Source: JAXMHB01 sp046346965
Lineage (GTDB): Bacteria > Pseudomonadota > Gammaproteobacteria > Xanthomonadales > SZUA-5
Length of the DNA: 64,000 nucleotides
Direction: 5' to 3'
Assembly: GCA_046346965.1 (NCBI GenBank)
Contig: JAXMHB010000016.1
Location: 1-64,000, forward strand
Shown here in pieces: positions 1 to 9,728 of this stretch. The notes under the pieces were generated by a model that did not search any database, was not told where the DNA came from, and was given only the letters and a program-made list of their open reading frames with translations. Positions within the stretch are counted from its first letter, which is position 1, and each line of letters opens with the position of its first letter. A program made the translations under genes and the position numbers.

Positions 1-3000
1 GATGCCACCTTCGTCGCCGCGGTCAAAGTGCGCATCCAGCGCGGCAGCGAGCTCGTGTCTACGCTGGTCGGCACCGACACCGATGGCCGTCAGGTCTTGC
101 TGGACCTGATCCCGAATCTGGGCGAGGGCGCGGTGGCCTATCTGGCGGTGTCGCCGGATCCTGCCGCCGCCGATCCCAGCGGCCTGACCGTGCTCGATCT
201 CAAATCCGCCAGCGATGCCTTCCTGATCAAGACCAACCAGTCCACCGCCAGCGTGCCGGACAGCGTGGCGCGGGTCGCGCGGGCGCTGGCGGCCAGCGCG
301 CCGCAGTCGCCGCTGGACACGGCGGATCTCAGCGCCCCGGCGAGCTTTGCGCAGTTGCTGTTCGAGGGCAGCGTGGTCGGCGGCGTCGGCTATTTCCTGT
401 CGATTACCCAGCGCGATGGCAGCGGCATTCCGCCGAGCGCCTTCGACAGCGACGGCCGCGCCGAACTCTGGTTCGTGGTGCTGTCCAAGGCCGCGCAACA
501 ATCCGCCCCGGCCGGTCGTCCGCTGGAGAGCTTTGTCAGCGCTGCACTGCTGCCGCCGGGCAGCGATCCCAACGCGCAGAGCGTCAGCGTGATTGCCAGC
601 GATGATGTCGGCGGCAATCAGGTCGCGACCGTTGCGCCGGGTCTGGCCGGTTTCCGGCTGCAGCTGCCGAATCCGCGCGCCGGCGCCAGCGACGATCCCA
701 ATGCCCCCAGCGACATCCATCAGCTCTTCGGTCTGGTGGACTACCAGCTGGGCAAGAACGGCGGCACCTACACGGCGGATCGGCCCGGTTTGGCGATCTA
801 TCCGCGCAAGCCCGACGAGGATCACTGGCGCAGCGAACGCGCAGCGCTGCGGCGGCGCGCGCGGCGCCTGGCCGCGCCGGCCGAGGATCCGAATCCGGAC
901 TGGAGCTACACCATCGTGCTGCCGCTGTATCGCTTCGCGCCGGCCTCGCTGGCGCCCGCGGTGCCCGGCTTGCCCGACGTCCAGCAGGATCCGTACCGCG
1001 GCCTGGGCGGCGCCAGCAGCCGCCCGAGCGCCGAGTTTGCGCTCGGCGTGCGCGACATCGTCGGCAACGCCTCGGCGCCCGGCGATGCGGCGAACGTGCC
1101 GGTCGAGATCGGCTACACCGACGCCCTGCTCGGCCCCGATGCCTGGCCGGCCACGCGGCTCAGCTACCGCATCAGCGGCAGCGCGCCGAACGGGCTGCTC
1201 AGCTACGCCATCGACGCGCTGCCGGCGAATGCCTGGCCCGCCCTCGGCGAGGCCGCGAGCAACGCCAGCGCGCGCGCCAGCGAACAGGCGCAGCGCTATC
1301 TGGCGGCCTGGTATCAATGGAGTCAGCCGGGCCTGCAGGTGGCCGCCCAGAGCAGTCTGTTCGGCACCGCCGGAGAACGTCTGGCAAGTGCGCTGCCGGC
1401 GGCCTGCTGGTCCTTCATCAGCGCGCAGTATCTGTACAACCGCGCCCTGGCGGCCGCGCAGCCGGTGCTGCCGGCGGCGCAGAGCGCGCAGGCGCTGGGC
1501 ACCCTCAGCGCGCAGTACGGCTTTGCCATCGCCCAGCTGGCGCTGGCGAACGAGCAGGCGCCGGCGCACGCCATCCTGCTCAGCCAGCCGGTGCCGATGC
1601 CGGCCTACGTGATGATGCAGGACGGCAGTACCGCCACCCGGCTGGCCGCGCAGGTGCCGCCGGGCGTGGCGCCGATCAGCGCCAGCGCGCTGCTCAGCCT
1701 GCCAGCTAACGCCGAGCGCCTGCCGCTGCGCCCCGGCAGCGTGCTCGCCATTCCGGAGCGCACGCAGCCGGTGGGCGTCGACGAGAGCCTGGACGAGCTC
1801 TCCGCCGCGCTCTACACCAACGCCAGCCTGCTGGGTGGCGACAGCGCGGATCTGGAGGTACTGCGCAGCGGCTACGCCTTCGACATCGAGGGTGTCGAGG
1901 TGGTGGTCGGGCCGGGCACGCTGACGTTGACGCAGGTCAGCCTGGCCTACGCCAATCTCGGCGTGCAGATCAGCGCCGCGCAGCTGGCCGATGCCATGCG
2001 CGATGCGCCCGATCTGCTGAAGTCCGGCGCCAGCCTGCGCTCGGTGCACTATCTGGTGCCGCCGCCCAGCGCCGACGCGCCCTTCGAAACGTTGGTGTCC
2101 AACCACAGCGGCGCCAGCCTGGCCCAGCTGGCTGCACTGAACCCGGACACGCCGAACCTGTTCGATAGCGGGGCGATGGTCTACGTCGGTGACTACACGC
2201 AGCAGCCCAGCGTCGAGGCCGACGACGAGGCCACGCTGGCCGAGTGGACGGCGCGCTTTGGCGTCAGCGCCGCGCAGTTGTTCGAGCGCATGGCGGAAGC
2301 TGGTGCGCAACTGCCGGCCGGTTCGGCACTCAGCGTGCCCGGGCTGCTGGATGCCAGCAAAGTCACGCGCACTGCCGCGGTGGTGCCGGCCAGCAGTCTG
2401 ACGCCCAGCGAGCTGGTGCAGCGCTACGACTACGCGCTGCCCAAACTGGATGCCGTGCGCCAGTTCGTGGCCGATCAAGCCGCCATGCCCTATCTGCTGC
2501 TGGCGGACGTCAGCATCACGGTCGCCGGCGCCGCCACCAAAACCCAGGCGGGCGATACCTTCGACAGCGTGCTGGCACGTCTGCAGCAGCAGAATCGCTC
2601 GATCACGCTGGATCAGCTCGCCAATGCGGTGGCCGACACCGCCGAACTGCTGCACGGCGGCGCGCTGATCAGCACGCCGCTGGCCAAGCTCGATGCCGAT
2701 CTCAGCAGTGCAGGCGTGCAGCTGCGTTACGGACTGCCGGCGGATGCGATTGCAGCCGCCAACATCGGCATGGCCGGTGCACTGAAGGCCGGCCAGACGC
2801 TGCACGCGCCGGACGGCAGCAGCCTGCAAACGGTGGCGCAGGATTCCTGGAACGCGGTGTTGAGCCGCTTCGGCGATCTCGGCAGCTCGGTCGATCTGTC
2901 GGCGCTGGTGCTGGCCAATGCAGACGTCCCGGTCTATGCATCCGGCGCGCGGCTGCTGCTGCCGACCGCCACGATCCAGCACGACGAGCCCATCCAGGCG

Positions 3001-5319
3001 ACCGCCTACAGCGCGGTGGTCTATGCGCTCAGCGTCGAGTTGCGCAGCTGGCGTCCTGAGGCGCTGATCCTGCCGAGTTTTGCCGGCAGCACGGTCGAGA
3101 CGGTGCAGAGTCGCTTCCAGCCGCCGGGCGGCAGCAGTGACAGCGACACCCGCACGGCACTGTCGACGGCGCTGCGCGCGGCGCTTCCAGCGCTGCGGCT
3201 GGCCAGCGGTCGCGTACCCGACAACGATGCCGATCTGTGGATGATCGATTTCGGCGCTGCCGGCATCACCAGCGTCAGCCTGCAACCGGGTGCGGCCGGC
3301 CCGAACAACCAATCCTGGCCCGGCTTCTACGCGCTGCGTCCGCTGTATGCGCAGCTGGTCTCGCGCAGCGTGCACGTGCCGGTGGTGCAGCCCGATGGCA
3401 CGCTGAAGGACAGCCCGAATCCCAGCGATTTCGTCGGCATCGATGTCGAGACCTGGGCACGCCGCTATCTGGCCGATGTGGATCGCATCCTCGGCGGCGA
3501 GCAGGCGGTCGCGCTGTATCGCGATGCCGATGCGCGTGGCTCGCTGAAGCAGATCCTCGCGGCCAAGCGCCAACTGGCCGAGGGCCTGGACGAGCAGGGC
3601 CAGGCGCAGCCGGGCCTCGGCATCTCCGCCGGCCTGTCGCCGGTGCTGCAGCTGCAGGCTGGGCTCAGCACGGAGGCGCGTCAGGCGGCGCAGGCCACGC
3701 TCAATCAAGCGCTGGGAATCAATCTGTCGAGCGCCTACGCCGCGGCCGGCGTGGTGCAGTACGCCACCAGCGCCAACACGCCGTGGACGCGTCAGCGCGG
3801 TCCGTCGGCGCGGCTGTATGGCAATGGCGTGCCGGATGCGGACAGCCCGGTGCCGTACACGCTCAGCACCGCGCGCATCGAGCTCGGTCAGAGTCAGGGC
3901 TTTAGCCAGTTCGTGCTCAGCCTGGATCAGGTCGCCGAGCACAAGTCGATCGCCTTCACGCCGAGCTTTGTGCCCACCCATCTGGAGTGGAACATCGAGC
4001 CGCTCGCCTTGCCCGGCGGCAACGGCTACGAGTCCTCCAACTGGCTGACGCTGGTGCCAGCCTTCACGACCGACATCCTGCCGTCCTCGGTGACGCTGAA
4101 TCTGGGCGCAGACGCCTCGCCGCAGGCGCCGATCCCGCTGCGCGCCTTCCCTGCCCTGCCCTCGATACAGGGCCAGAGCGCGGATCGCACGCTGCAGCAG
4201 CAGTACACGCTGGCGAATCTGGGCCTGTGGACCTACAGCTTCAGCTATCGCCACGAACACGCCGCCCAGGACGAGCTGATCGTCGCGCTGCGCTTCAACC
4301 AGACGCTGGACAGCACCTTGCTGCGCGCCGGCAGCGGCCTCGACGTGGCCGCCTCGCTGGCGCGTTACATCAGCGTGGCCGATACGCTGTTCCTGTTGCT
4401 GCAGGGTCTGGGCGGCGCGCAGAACGCCGTCGCCGTGGCCGCCGCACAGAGTCTGGCGACGCTGATGACCGAGGTCGCCGCCGCCTGGACGGTGCATTTC
4501 CGTCAAGGTGTGAGCAAGCTGGCGGTGGCCGCCGAGAGCGTGTTCTGGCTGGATCTGCAGCTGCTCTACAGCCTGGACGGCAGTCACATCGAGGGCATCC
4601 GCGTCACTCGGCTGGCCGATCCGAATGAACCGGGCAGCGAACCGACCCCACCGGGTCCGGACGGCGCCTGGCCGACGCTGACGTATCTGGGCGCCGACGG
4701 CGTGCCCGGCCTGCCCACGGCGGGGCCGATTTCGCCGGACGGTCTGTCGCGCGAGTACACCTTCAGTAACCCGCCACCCAGCGCGCAATGGGCGCAGGTC
4801 GATGTGCGCTATCCGAATCTGGCGGCCGCGCAGTGGCAGAACGCGCTCGGCAGCGTCTCGGTGGTGCGCAATCGCGAGCTGATCGACGGTCTGCCCAGCG
4901 TGCAGGACTTCGTCTACGCCAGCGCCCGCGTCAGCGCCACCGAGGCGATCACGCCGCTGTTGCTGTGGAGCGATCCGGTGACACTGCCGGCCGCGGCCTC
5001 GCCGGTGCAGGCGCTGGTGGCGGCCATGCAGCAGCTCTACGCGCAGTCGCCCAACGGCCTGCCGATCTCGGTCGGCATCGGCTACGGCTATCAGCTGGCG
5101 CCGGGCATCCAGACCGTGCTGCCGGTGCATCTGCTGCCGCGCACTACCTGGAGCGACGCCCTGGTCGCCGAGCTCGATCAGGCCATCAGCGACTGGCAGA
5201 AGCTCAATCAGCCCGCCACCACCAAGGGCTACTGGGCCTTCAGCCTGACGCTGTACGCCTCGCTGCAGACCACCTCGGCGCCGCTGGTATCGACCGACAG
5301 CTTGAACTACGCCTTGTAA
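1..5319 (+). CDS. Giant protein with LysM-like repeats, 5' end outside window
   Basis: The frame is open back to the first base of the window, so the GTG at 28 need not be the start and the gene is probably partial. At least 1763 residues are encoded. I do not recognise a catalytic domain. The middle (about nt 1500-3000) holds several degenerate repeats of the type aromatic/DT-hhxxRF-xxSxxxLxxxN-xxLxxGxxLxxP, which look like diverged LysM modules. The last third (about nt 3800-5300) is rich in beta-prone segments and aromatic residues and looks like extracellular beta-sandwich structure. Composition is Ala/Ser/Leu-rich with few Cys or Lys, as in exported repeat proteins. The next gene on the same strand is a PSD-like decarboxylase 93 bases downstream, with a palindrome between, so co-expression is possible but not shown. 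Function unknown; the LysM reading is by eye. Confidence 0.75.
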   Translation, partial: DATFVAAVKVRIQRGSELVSTLVGTDTDGRQVLLDLIPNLGEGAVAYLAVSPDPAAADPSGLTVLDLKSASDAFLIKTNQSTASVPDSVARVARALAASAPQSPLDTADLSAPASFAQLLFEGSVVGGVGYFLSITQRDGSGIPPSAFDSDGRAELWFVVLSKAAQQSAPAGRPLESFVSAALLPPGSDPNAQSVSVIASDDVGGNQVATVAPGLAGFRLQLPNPRAGASDDPNAPSDIHQLFGLVDYQLGKNGGTYTADRPGLAIYPRKPDEDHWRSERAALRRRARRLAAPAEDPNPDWSYTIVLPLYRFAPASLAPAVPGLPDVQQDPYRGLGGASSRPSAEFALGVRDIVGNASAPGDAANVPVEIGYTDALLGPDAWPATRLSYRISGSAPNGLLSYAIDALPANAWPALGEAASNASARASEQAQRYLAAWYQWSQPGLQVAAQSSLFGTAGERLASALPAACWSFISAQYLYNRALAAAQPVLPAAQSAQALGTLSAQYGFAIAQLALANEQAPAHAILLSQPVPMPAYVMMQDGSTATRLAAQVPPGVAPISASALLSLPANAERLPLRPGSVLAIPERTQPVGVDESLDELSAALYTNASLLGGDSADLEVLRSGYAFDIEGVEVVVGPGTLTLTQVSLAYANLGVQISAAQLADAMRDAPDLLKSGASLRSVHYLVPPPSADAPFETLVSNHSGASLAQLAALNPDTPNLFDSGAMVYVGDYTQQPSVEADDEATLAEWTARFGVSAAQLFERMAEAGAQLPAGSALSVPGLLDASKVTRTAAVVPASSLTPSELVQRYDYALPKLDAVRQFVADQAAMPYLLLADVSITVAGAATKTQAGDTFDSVLARLQQQNRSITLDQLANAVADTAELLHGGALISTPLAKLDADLSSAGVQLRYGLPADAIAAANIGMAGALKAGQTLHAPDGSSLQTVAQDSWNAVLSRFGDLGSSVDLSALVLANADVPVYASGARLLLPTATIQHDEPIQATAYSAVVYALSVELRSWRPEALILPSFAGSTVETVQSRFQPPGGSSDSDTRTALSTALRAALPALRLASGRVPDNDADLWMIDFGAAGITSVSLQPGAAGPNNQSWPGFYALRPLYAQLVSRSVHVPVVQPDGTLKDSPNPSDFVGIDVETWARRYLADVDRILGGEQAVALYRDADARGSLKQILAAKRQLAEGLDEQGQAQPGLGISAGLSPVLQLQAGLSTEARQAAQATLNQALGINLSSAYAAAGVVQYATSANTPWTRQRGPSARLYGNGVPDADSPVPYTLSTARIELGQSQGFSQFVLSLDQVAEHKSIAFTPSFVPTHLEWNIEPLALPGGNGYESSNWLTLVPAFTTDILPSSVTLNLGADASPQAPIPLRAFPALPSIQGQSADRTLQQQYTLANLGLWTYSFSYRHEHAAQDELIVALRFNQTLDSTLLRAGSGLDVAASLARYISVADTLFLLLQGLGGAQNAVAVAAAQSLATLMTEVAAAWTVHFRQGVSKLAVAAESVFWLDLQLLYSLDGSHIEGIRVTRLADPNEPGSEPTPPGPDGAWPTLTYLGADGVPGLPTAGPISPDGLSREYTFSNPPPSAQWAQVDVRYPNLAAAQWQNALGSVSVVRNRELIDGLPSVQDFVYASARVSATEAITPLLLWSDPVTLPAAASPVQALVAAMQQLYAQSPNGLPISVGIGYGYQLAPGIQTVLPVHLLPRTTWSDALVAELDQAISDWQKLNQPATTKGYWAFSLTLYASLQTTSAPLVSTDSLNYAL

Positions 5320-5325
5320 GCATCC

Positions 5326-5349
5326 GCGGAGCCGCGCGCGCGGCTCCGC
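5326..5349 (+). terminator. Perfect 24-bp GC-rich palindrome after the giant gene
   Basis: A 12-bp arm (GCGGAGCCGCGC) is followed directly by its exact inverse. It starts six bases after the stop codon of the giant gene. There is no following T-run, so it is either an inefficient terminator or an RNA-stabilising hairpin between two co-transcribed genes. Confidence 0.5.
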
Positions 5350-5412
5350 ATCCTCGGCGCGCAGCGGGGGCCGCGCGCCGGCTTGATCCGGCCATCACCA
5401 CAGGGGAACCGC

Positions 5413-6780
5413 ATGTCGCACGCACGTATCGAAGGCAGTCCGTCCGCGCATCTGACGCTGGAAAACGCCGGTCCGATCCAAATGGGATTCTGGGTGCCCA
5501 ATCGCATCTGGGCCACCGCGAAGTTTCTGCTGCCGCTGCGCGAGCATCTGGCGGCGCGCAAGAAGGCCGGCACGCTGACGCCGATGACGCCGGTGATGCG
5601 CGAGTTCAAGCACTGGGTCACCACGCACGCGGTCTATCGCATGTGGGTCAACTCGATGATCGATCAGGCCAACGCCTATGTGCTGACGCTGGACGCCGGG
5701 ACGCGCGAGGAGATCAAGGACAGCGACGGCGACACGCTGTGGATCCGCGACTACGACAGCCTGTTCGAGCTGCTGAATGAGATCATCACCACCTCGCCCT
5801 CTTTCAACGACACCGCCCAGGTCGGCACGCCGATGAACGGCCTGCTGGCGGTATCGATGGCCACCGAGGCCGGCCTCGCGCTGTTCCACGACACCACCTT
5901 CAACCAGCAGTTCAAGCGCGTGCTCGATGCCTGGAACGCCTTCCTGAAGAGTCCGGCCTCGCTCGACAAGCTCGACATCAACGACCCGGAAAAGCCCGGC
6001 TCCTGGATCTCGCAGGCAGCCTGGAAAGCCGGCGTCTGGGATCAGATGGAGCATGACGCCAACGCCCCCGGCTATGGCTATGACTCCTGGAACGCCTTCT
6101 TCATTCGCCTGTTCGTCCCCGGCGCGCGGCCCTTCCAGGGCAACCCGGACACCGACATCAACATCGGCTGCGAAACCACGCCCTGGCAGTACGCCGATCA
6201 GCTGGCCTTCGAGACCAAGTTCTGGGTCAAGGACGTCAACTACTCGCTGCTCGACCTATTCGCCGGCCGCGCCGAATGGGCGCGCCTGTTCGAGGGCGGC
6301 CAGCTCTACCAGGGCTTTCTCTCCGCCACCCACTACCACCGCTGGAACGCGCCACTCGACGGCGAAATCGTGCGCTCCTGGGTCCAGCCCGGCACCTACT
6401 TCGCACAGCGTCCGGGCCAGGGCGAGAACCAGGGCACCTGGGAAGGCACCGAGTCCCAACCCTACCTCGGCCACGTCGCCGCCCGCGCCATCTTCATCTT
6501 CAAGCATCCGCGCTGTGGCTATATCGCGCTGATCTGCATCGGCATGGTCGAAGTGTCCACCTGCGTCATCAACCCCGAGTTCCTGGTCCGCGAAGGCGAC
6601 GATCCGGTCGCCATCACCCGCGGCACCGAGATCGGCCACTTCGAGTTCGGCGGCTCCACCCACATGATGGTCTTCCAACACGACCGCGTCGTCCTCGAAC
6701 AATGGGCCCGCGACGCCGTCGCCCACCAAAACGATCCGAAGCCGACCGCCATGGGCTCGGTGATCGCGAGAGCGCGCTGA
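5413..6780 (+). CDS. Phosphatidylserine decarboxylase-family enzyme (PsiD-like type)
   Basis: 455-residue pyruvoyl-dependent decarboxylase. The N-terminal half (residues about 20-200) resembles the extra PSDC-type domain found in front of the catalytic domain in the long PSD-like enzymes, the group that includes the fungal tryptophan decarboxylase PsiD. The catalytic half carries HYHRWNAPLDG (about residue 310) and, near the C-terminus, FEFGGSTHM, whose GST is the serinolysis site that yields the pyruvoyl alpha chain. In the family the enzyme self-cleaves there and decarboxylates phosphatidylserine or, in PsiD-like members, an aromatic amino acid. Which substrate applies cannot be told from sequence. 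No signal peptide is visible. The ATG at 5413 has AGGGGAA five bases upstream and is preferred to the upstream TTG at 5383. A fossil copy of the GST region lies at 19501-19572. Confidence 0.85.
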   Translation: MSHARIEGSPSAHLTLENAGPIQMGFWVPNRIWATAKFLLPLREHLAARKKAGTLTPMTPVMREFKHWVTTHAVYRMWVNSMIDQANAYVLTLDAGTREEIKDSDGDTLWIRDYDSLFELLNEIITTSPSFNDTAQVGTPMNGLLAVSMATEAGLALFHDTTFNQQFKRVLDAWNAFLKSPASLDKLDINDPEKPGSWISQAAWKAGVWDQMEHDANAPGYGYDSWNAFFIRLFVPGARPFQGNPDTDINIGCETTPWQYADQLAFETKFWVKDVNYSLLDLFAGRAEWARLFEGGQLYQGFLSATHYHRWNAPLDGEIVRSWVQPGTYFAQRPGQGENQGTWEGTESQPYLGHVAARAIFIFKHPRCGYIALICIGMVEVSTCVINPEFLVREGDDPVAITRGTEIGHFEFGGSTHMMVFQHDRVVLEQWARDAVAHQNDPKPTAMGSVIARAR

Positions 6781-6794
6781 GAGCCTTGCTTCTG

Positions 6795-6860
6795 TAGGCC
6801 GGGTCTACGCGTCCGCCCAGCGCTACTGGGCGGACATCCAACCACGCGTAGCGCCCGGCG
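6795..6860. repeat. REP-like nested hairpin between convergent genes
   Basis: Begins TAGGCCGGGTCTACGCG. The inner stem GTCCGCCCAG/CTGGGCGGAC (6811-6820 with 6826-6835) sits inside CTACGCG/CGCGTAG (6805-6811 with 6845-6851) and CCGGG/CCCGG. It lies between the convergent 3' ends of the PSD-like gene and the kinase gene, so it may act as a bidirectional terminator. The opening TAGGCCGGGTC and closing GCGCCCGGCG motifs recur in the 187-bp repeats at 29484-29965. Confidence 0.6.
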
Positions 6861-6980
6861 GCGGGTTGCAGTCCAAGCACCAGCCGCTGCCATCGGCGCG
6901 ATGCTGCGACCCGCCCATCCATCGCCAACCGCGCCCATGGAGCGCTGCGCAGGCACCCCGATTGCCGCCGCGGCACGCGC

Positions 6981-9728
6981 TCACCCCCCGTGCGCCGCCA
7001 CCCAGGCTTGCACGGCATCCAGCTCGAATCCGGGCCCACCGTGCAGGCGTGCCTCTTCCAGCGCCTGCGCGCCGAGTTCTCTGGCGCGCGGATGCTGACC
7101 GCGATCCCAGGCGATACGTGCGAGCAGAAAGCGCGCCGCACCGCGTTCGTCCAGGGCTTCGCGCAGCGACTCATACCCCGTGAGTGCCTGCTCCGCGTGC
7201 GTCTCGGCGGATCCCAGCTGGCCCGCTTGCCATTCACGCAGCGCCAGCTGGTAGGTGGCGAGTACGCTGTCGTGATTGTCGGGTCCGAGCAGATCGAGAT
7301 ACAGCTCCAAGGCCTGCCGGGAATGGAGAACCGCGGCCGAGTAGTCCTGATTCGCGGCCTCCGCGCTGGCCAGATTCATCAGCGACTGCGCGACATCCGG
7401 ATGGCGGTCGCCCAATACCCGGCGCCGATCAGCCAGCAGTTCCCGGCACATCGCCAGCCCGGCGGCGGCGTCGCCATGGTCGACCAGCAGCAGCGCGAGA
7501 TTGTTCTTGACCACCAGGGTAGAGCGATGTTCGGTGCCGAGTTGCTGCTCCAAGGTCGAAAGCGCCTGTCGGTAATGGTCCTCGGCGCGGACGAAGTCGC
7601 TGCTGTCGCTGTACGAGACCGCCAGGTTGAACAGGGCGTAGCCAGTGCGGCTGTGCGCGGGGCCGAAGATCTTGAGCGTGCGTGCGAGGATGTCCTGGCG
7701 CATCGCCAGCGCGGCCGCCCGATCACCGTGCAGTGCCATCAGCATCGCCAGCGTGCCGGCGGTCACCAGATGGGTGGGATGATCCGCAGGGTACACGTTG
7801 CGCTTGATCGCGGCGGTGGTCGTGCAGATGGACAGGGCCACCTCCTCGCGCGCGTCGGCCTCGATGCTGCAACGGATCTGCGCCAGCGCCGCCAATCGCG
7901 TCAGCACGGGCTCGTTGTCTGCGCGCAGCGGAAGCTCCTTGGCCGCCGCCAGCTCGGCGATGCCGAGCAGCTTCAGCAGGATCGCAGCGGTGCGATCGGC
8001 GTAGTCGCGCGCCAGCGCCGTGTCACGCCGTTCCTGCGCGACCGTGGCCAGCTGCAGCCAAGCATCGCCCGCCTGCAGCGCCTCGCCAGCGGCTGCGGCG
8101 CGGGTGGCGATCTCGGTCAAGGTCGCGACGGCCTCGGCACCGCGACCACTCTTGATCAGTGCCACCGCGTGCGCGTAGTCGATCGCCCGGCGCTCGCTGG
8201 GGCTGAGGCGTGCCTCGGCCGCGGTGCGCAGCGCAATTTCCGCGAGCGCCAGGCTGCGCTCGGGGTCGCCCAGTTCGGCGTGAATCAACGCCAGCTGCGC
8301 GTACAGCCAGGCGCGGGTATCGGCGTGTCCGGCCAGCCGTGTGTCCAGCGTCTGCACACCGCGTTCGAGCGCCTGGCGGATGCTCACATCCTCGCCGCGC
8401 GAGCGCGTCGGGTCTGCGTTGCGCAGTAGCTCCACCAGGAAGCCGGTGACTTGCTCGGCCTTGTCGCGCTGTAGCGCCGCCACATCGCGCTGCTGGCGAG
8501 TCGCCTCCAGTTGTTGCCAAAGCAGAGCGCCCGAGGCCAGCACCACGGTCAGGATCAATGTGGCGCTTCCGACCAGATATCGATGGCGGGCCGCAAATTT
8601 CATCAACGCGTAACGGCGGCTGCCGGCGCGCGCCGCCACCGGCAAGCCACGCAGATAAGCGTCCAGATCGTCGGCCAGTTCGGCCGCGCCGCGATAGCGT
8701 GCCGCCGCGTCCTTGCGCAGGCATTTCATCAGGATCGCATCGAGATCCCCGCGCAGCGCCGAGCGCGTGACGCCGGTCGTGGCATCGGCGCGCACTGCAC
8801 TGCTGGCGCGCAGCGGCTCGCTTTCAACGATCGCGCGCAGCAGCGCCGGGGTGCCCTGGGTCTCGGCATAGGGCAGGCTCCCGGTCAGCAGCTCGTAGGC
8901 CATCACGCCGAAGCTGTACACATCGGTGGCAGTGCTGATCGCTTCGCCGCGGATCTGCTCGGGCGCGGCGTAACGCGGGGTCAACAGTTGCTCGCCGGTC
9001 GCCGTGTCGACGCCTGCAGCGGTGTCGTCGAGCAACTTGGCGATGCCGAAGTCGAGCAGCTTGGGCGCGCCATAGCTGTCGATCAAAATGTTGGCCGGCT
9101 TCAGGTCGCGATGCACCACCAGACGCTGGTGCGCTGCCTGCAGCGCGCGGGCAATGGCCGTCAGCACGCGGATCAGCGGGCGCAACCCCGGCCGCGTGCG
9201 CGCAACCCAGCGGTCGAGGCGCTCGCCGTCCACGTATTCCATCGCCAGATACGGCGTGCCATCGGGCAGGGTGCCGCCGTCGTAGAGCCGCGCAATGTGC
9301 GGATGGTCCAGACTGGCCAGGATGCGACGTTCACTGCGCAGGCGCGCCTGACGATCTCCCTGGTGCCAGGCGTCCCGGTGCAACAGCTTGAGCGCGACCG
9401 GTTGGCGAAAGCCGTCGTGCTCGCGCTCGGCCAGCCAGACCTCGCCCATGCCGCCGCGCCCGAGCAGGTGCTTGAGTGTGTAGCCGGCTGGCGCCGCCGG
9501 CAGTTCGGGCGCCGGGCTGCCGCTTGCCGACATGGGCGCGGCGGCTGCGACCACGCGCTCCGGCGTCGGATCAGGTGCTGCATCGAGGAGTGCCTGCACC
9601 TCGCTCCGCAGCGCGGGATCGTCGGCGCAGGCTTCATCCAGCAGCGCGGCGCGCTCTGCCGGCGCGGCGTCCAGCAGCCGCAGATACAAGGGTTTGACTT
9701 GCCAGTAGCGATCCCGCGTGGTCTTCAT
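6981..9728 (-). CDS. Serine/threonine protein kinase with C-terminal TPR domain
   Basis: 915-residue Hanks-type kinase, membrane anchored. The kinase domain has the glycine loop GRGGMGEVW (about residue 90), the catalytic VHRDLKPAN (about 204), DFG (about 226) and an APEQ activation segment, so all catalytic elements are present. A single membrane span follows at about 383-403 and then roughly 500 residues of tetratricopeptide repeats, which would lie on the far side of the membrane and sense or bind a partner. The start is the ATG at 9728, which overlaps the stop of the ECF sigma gene as ATGA, so the two are translationally coupled. An in-frame start 42 bases upstream exists but would lie inside the sigma gene. 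The pairing implies that the kinase controls, or is controlled with, the sigma factor. Confidence 0.9.
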   Translation of the reverse strand: MKTTRDRYWQVKPLYLRLLDAAPAERAALLDEACADDPALRSEVQALLDAAPDPTPERVVAAAAPMSASGSPAPELPAAPAGYTLKHLLGRGGMGEVWLAEREHDGFRQPVALKLLHRDAWHQGDRQARLRSERRILASLDHPHIARLYDGGTLPDGTPYLAMEYVDGERLDRWVARTRPGLRPLIRVLTAIARALQAAHQRLVVHRDLKPANILIDSYGAPKLLDFGIAKLLDDTAAGVDTATGEQLLTPRYAAPEQIRGEAISTATDVYSFGVMAYELLTGSLPYAETQGTPALLRAIVESEPLRASSAVRADATTGVTRSALRGDLDAILMKCLRKDAAARYRGAAELADDLDAYLRGLPVAARAGSRRYALMKFAARHRYLVGSATLILTVVLASGALLWQQLEATRQQRDVAALQRDKAEQVTGFLVELLRNADPTRSRGEDVSIRQALERGVQTLDTRLAGHADTRAWLYAQLALIHAELGDPERSLALAEIALRTAAEARLSPSERRAIDYAHAVALIKSGRGAEAVATLTEIATRAAAAGEALQAGDAWLQLATVAQERRDTALARDYADRTAAILLKLLGIAELAAAKELPLRADNEPVLTRLAALAQIRCSIEADAREEVALSICTTTAAIKRNVYPADHPTHLVTAGTLAMLMALHGDRAAALAMRQDILARTLKIFGPAHSRTGYALFNLAVSYSDSSDFVRAEDHYRQALSTLEQQLGTEHRSTLVVKNNLALLLVDHGDAAAGLAMCRELLADRRRVLGDRHPDVAQSLMNLASAEAANQDYSAAVLHSRQALELYLDLLGPDNHDSVLATYQLALREWQAGQLGSAETHAEQALTGYESLREALDERGAARFLLARIAWDRGQHPRARELGAQALEEARLHGGPGFELDAVQAWVAAHGG

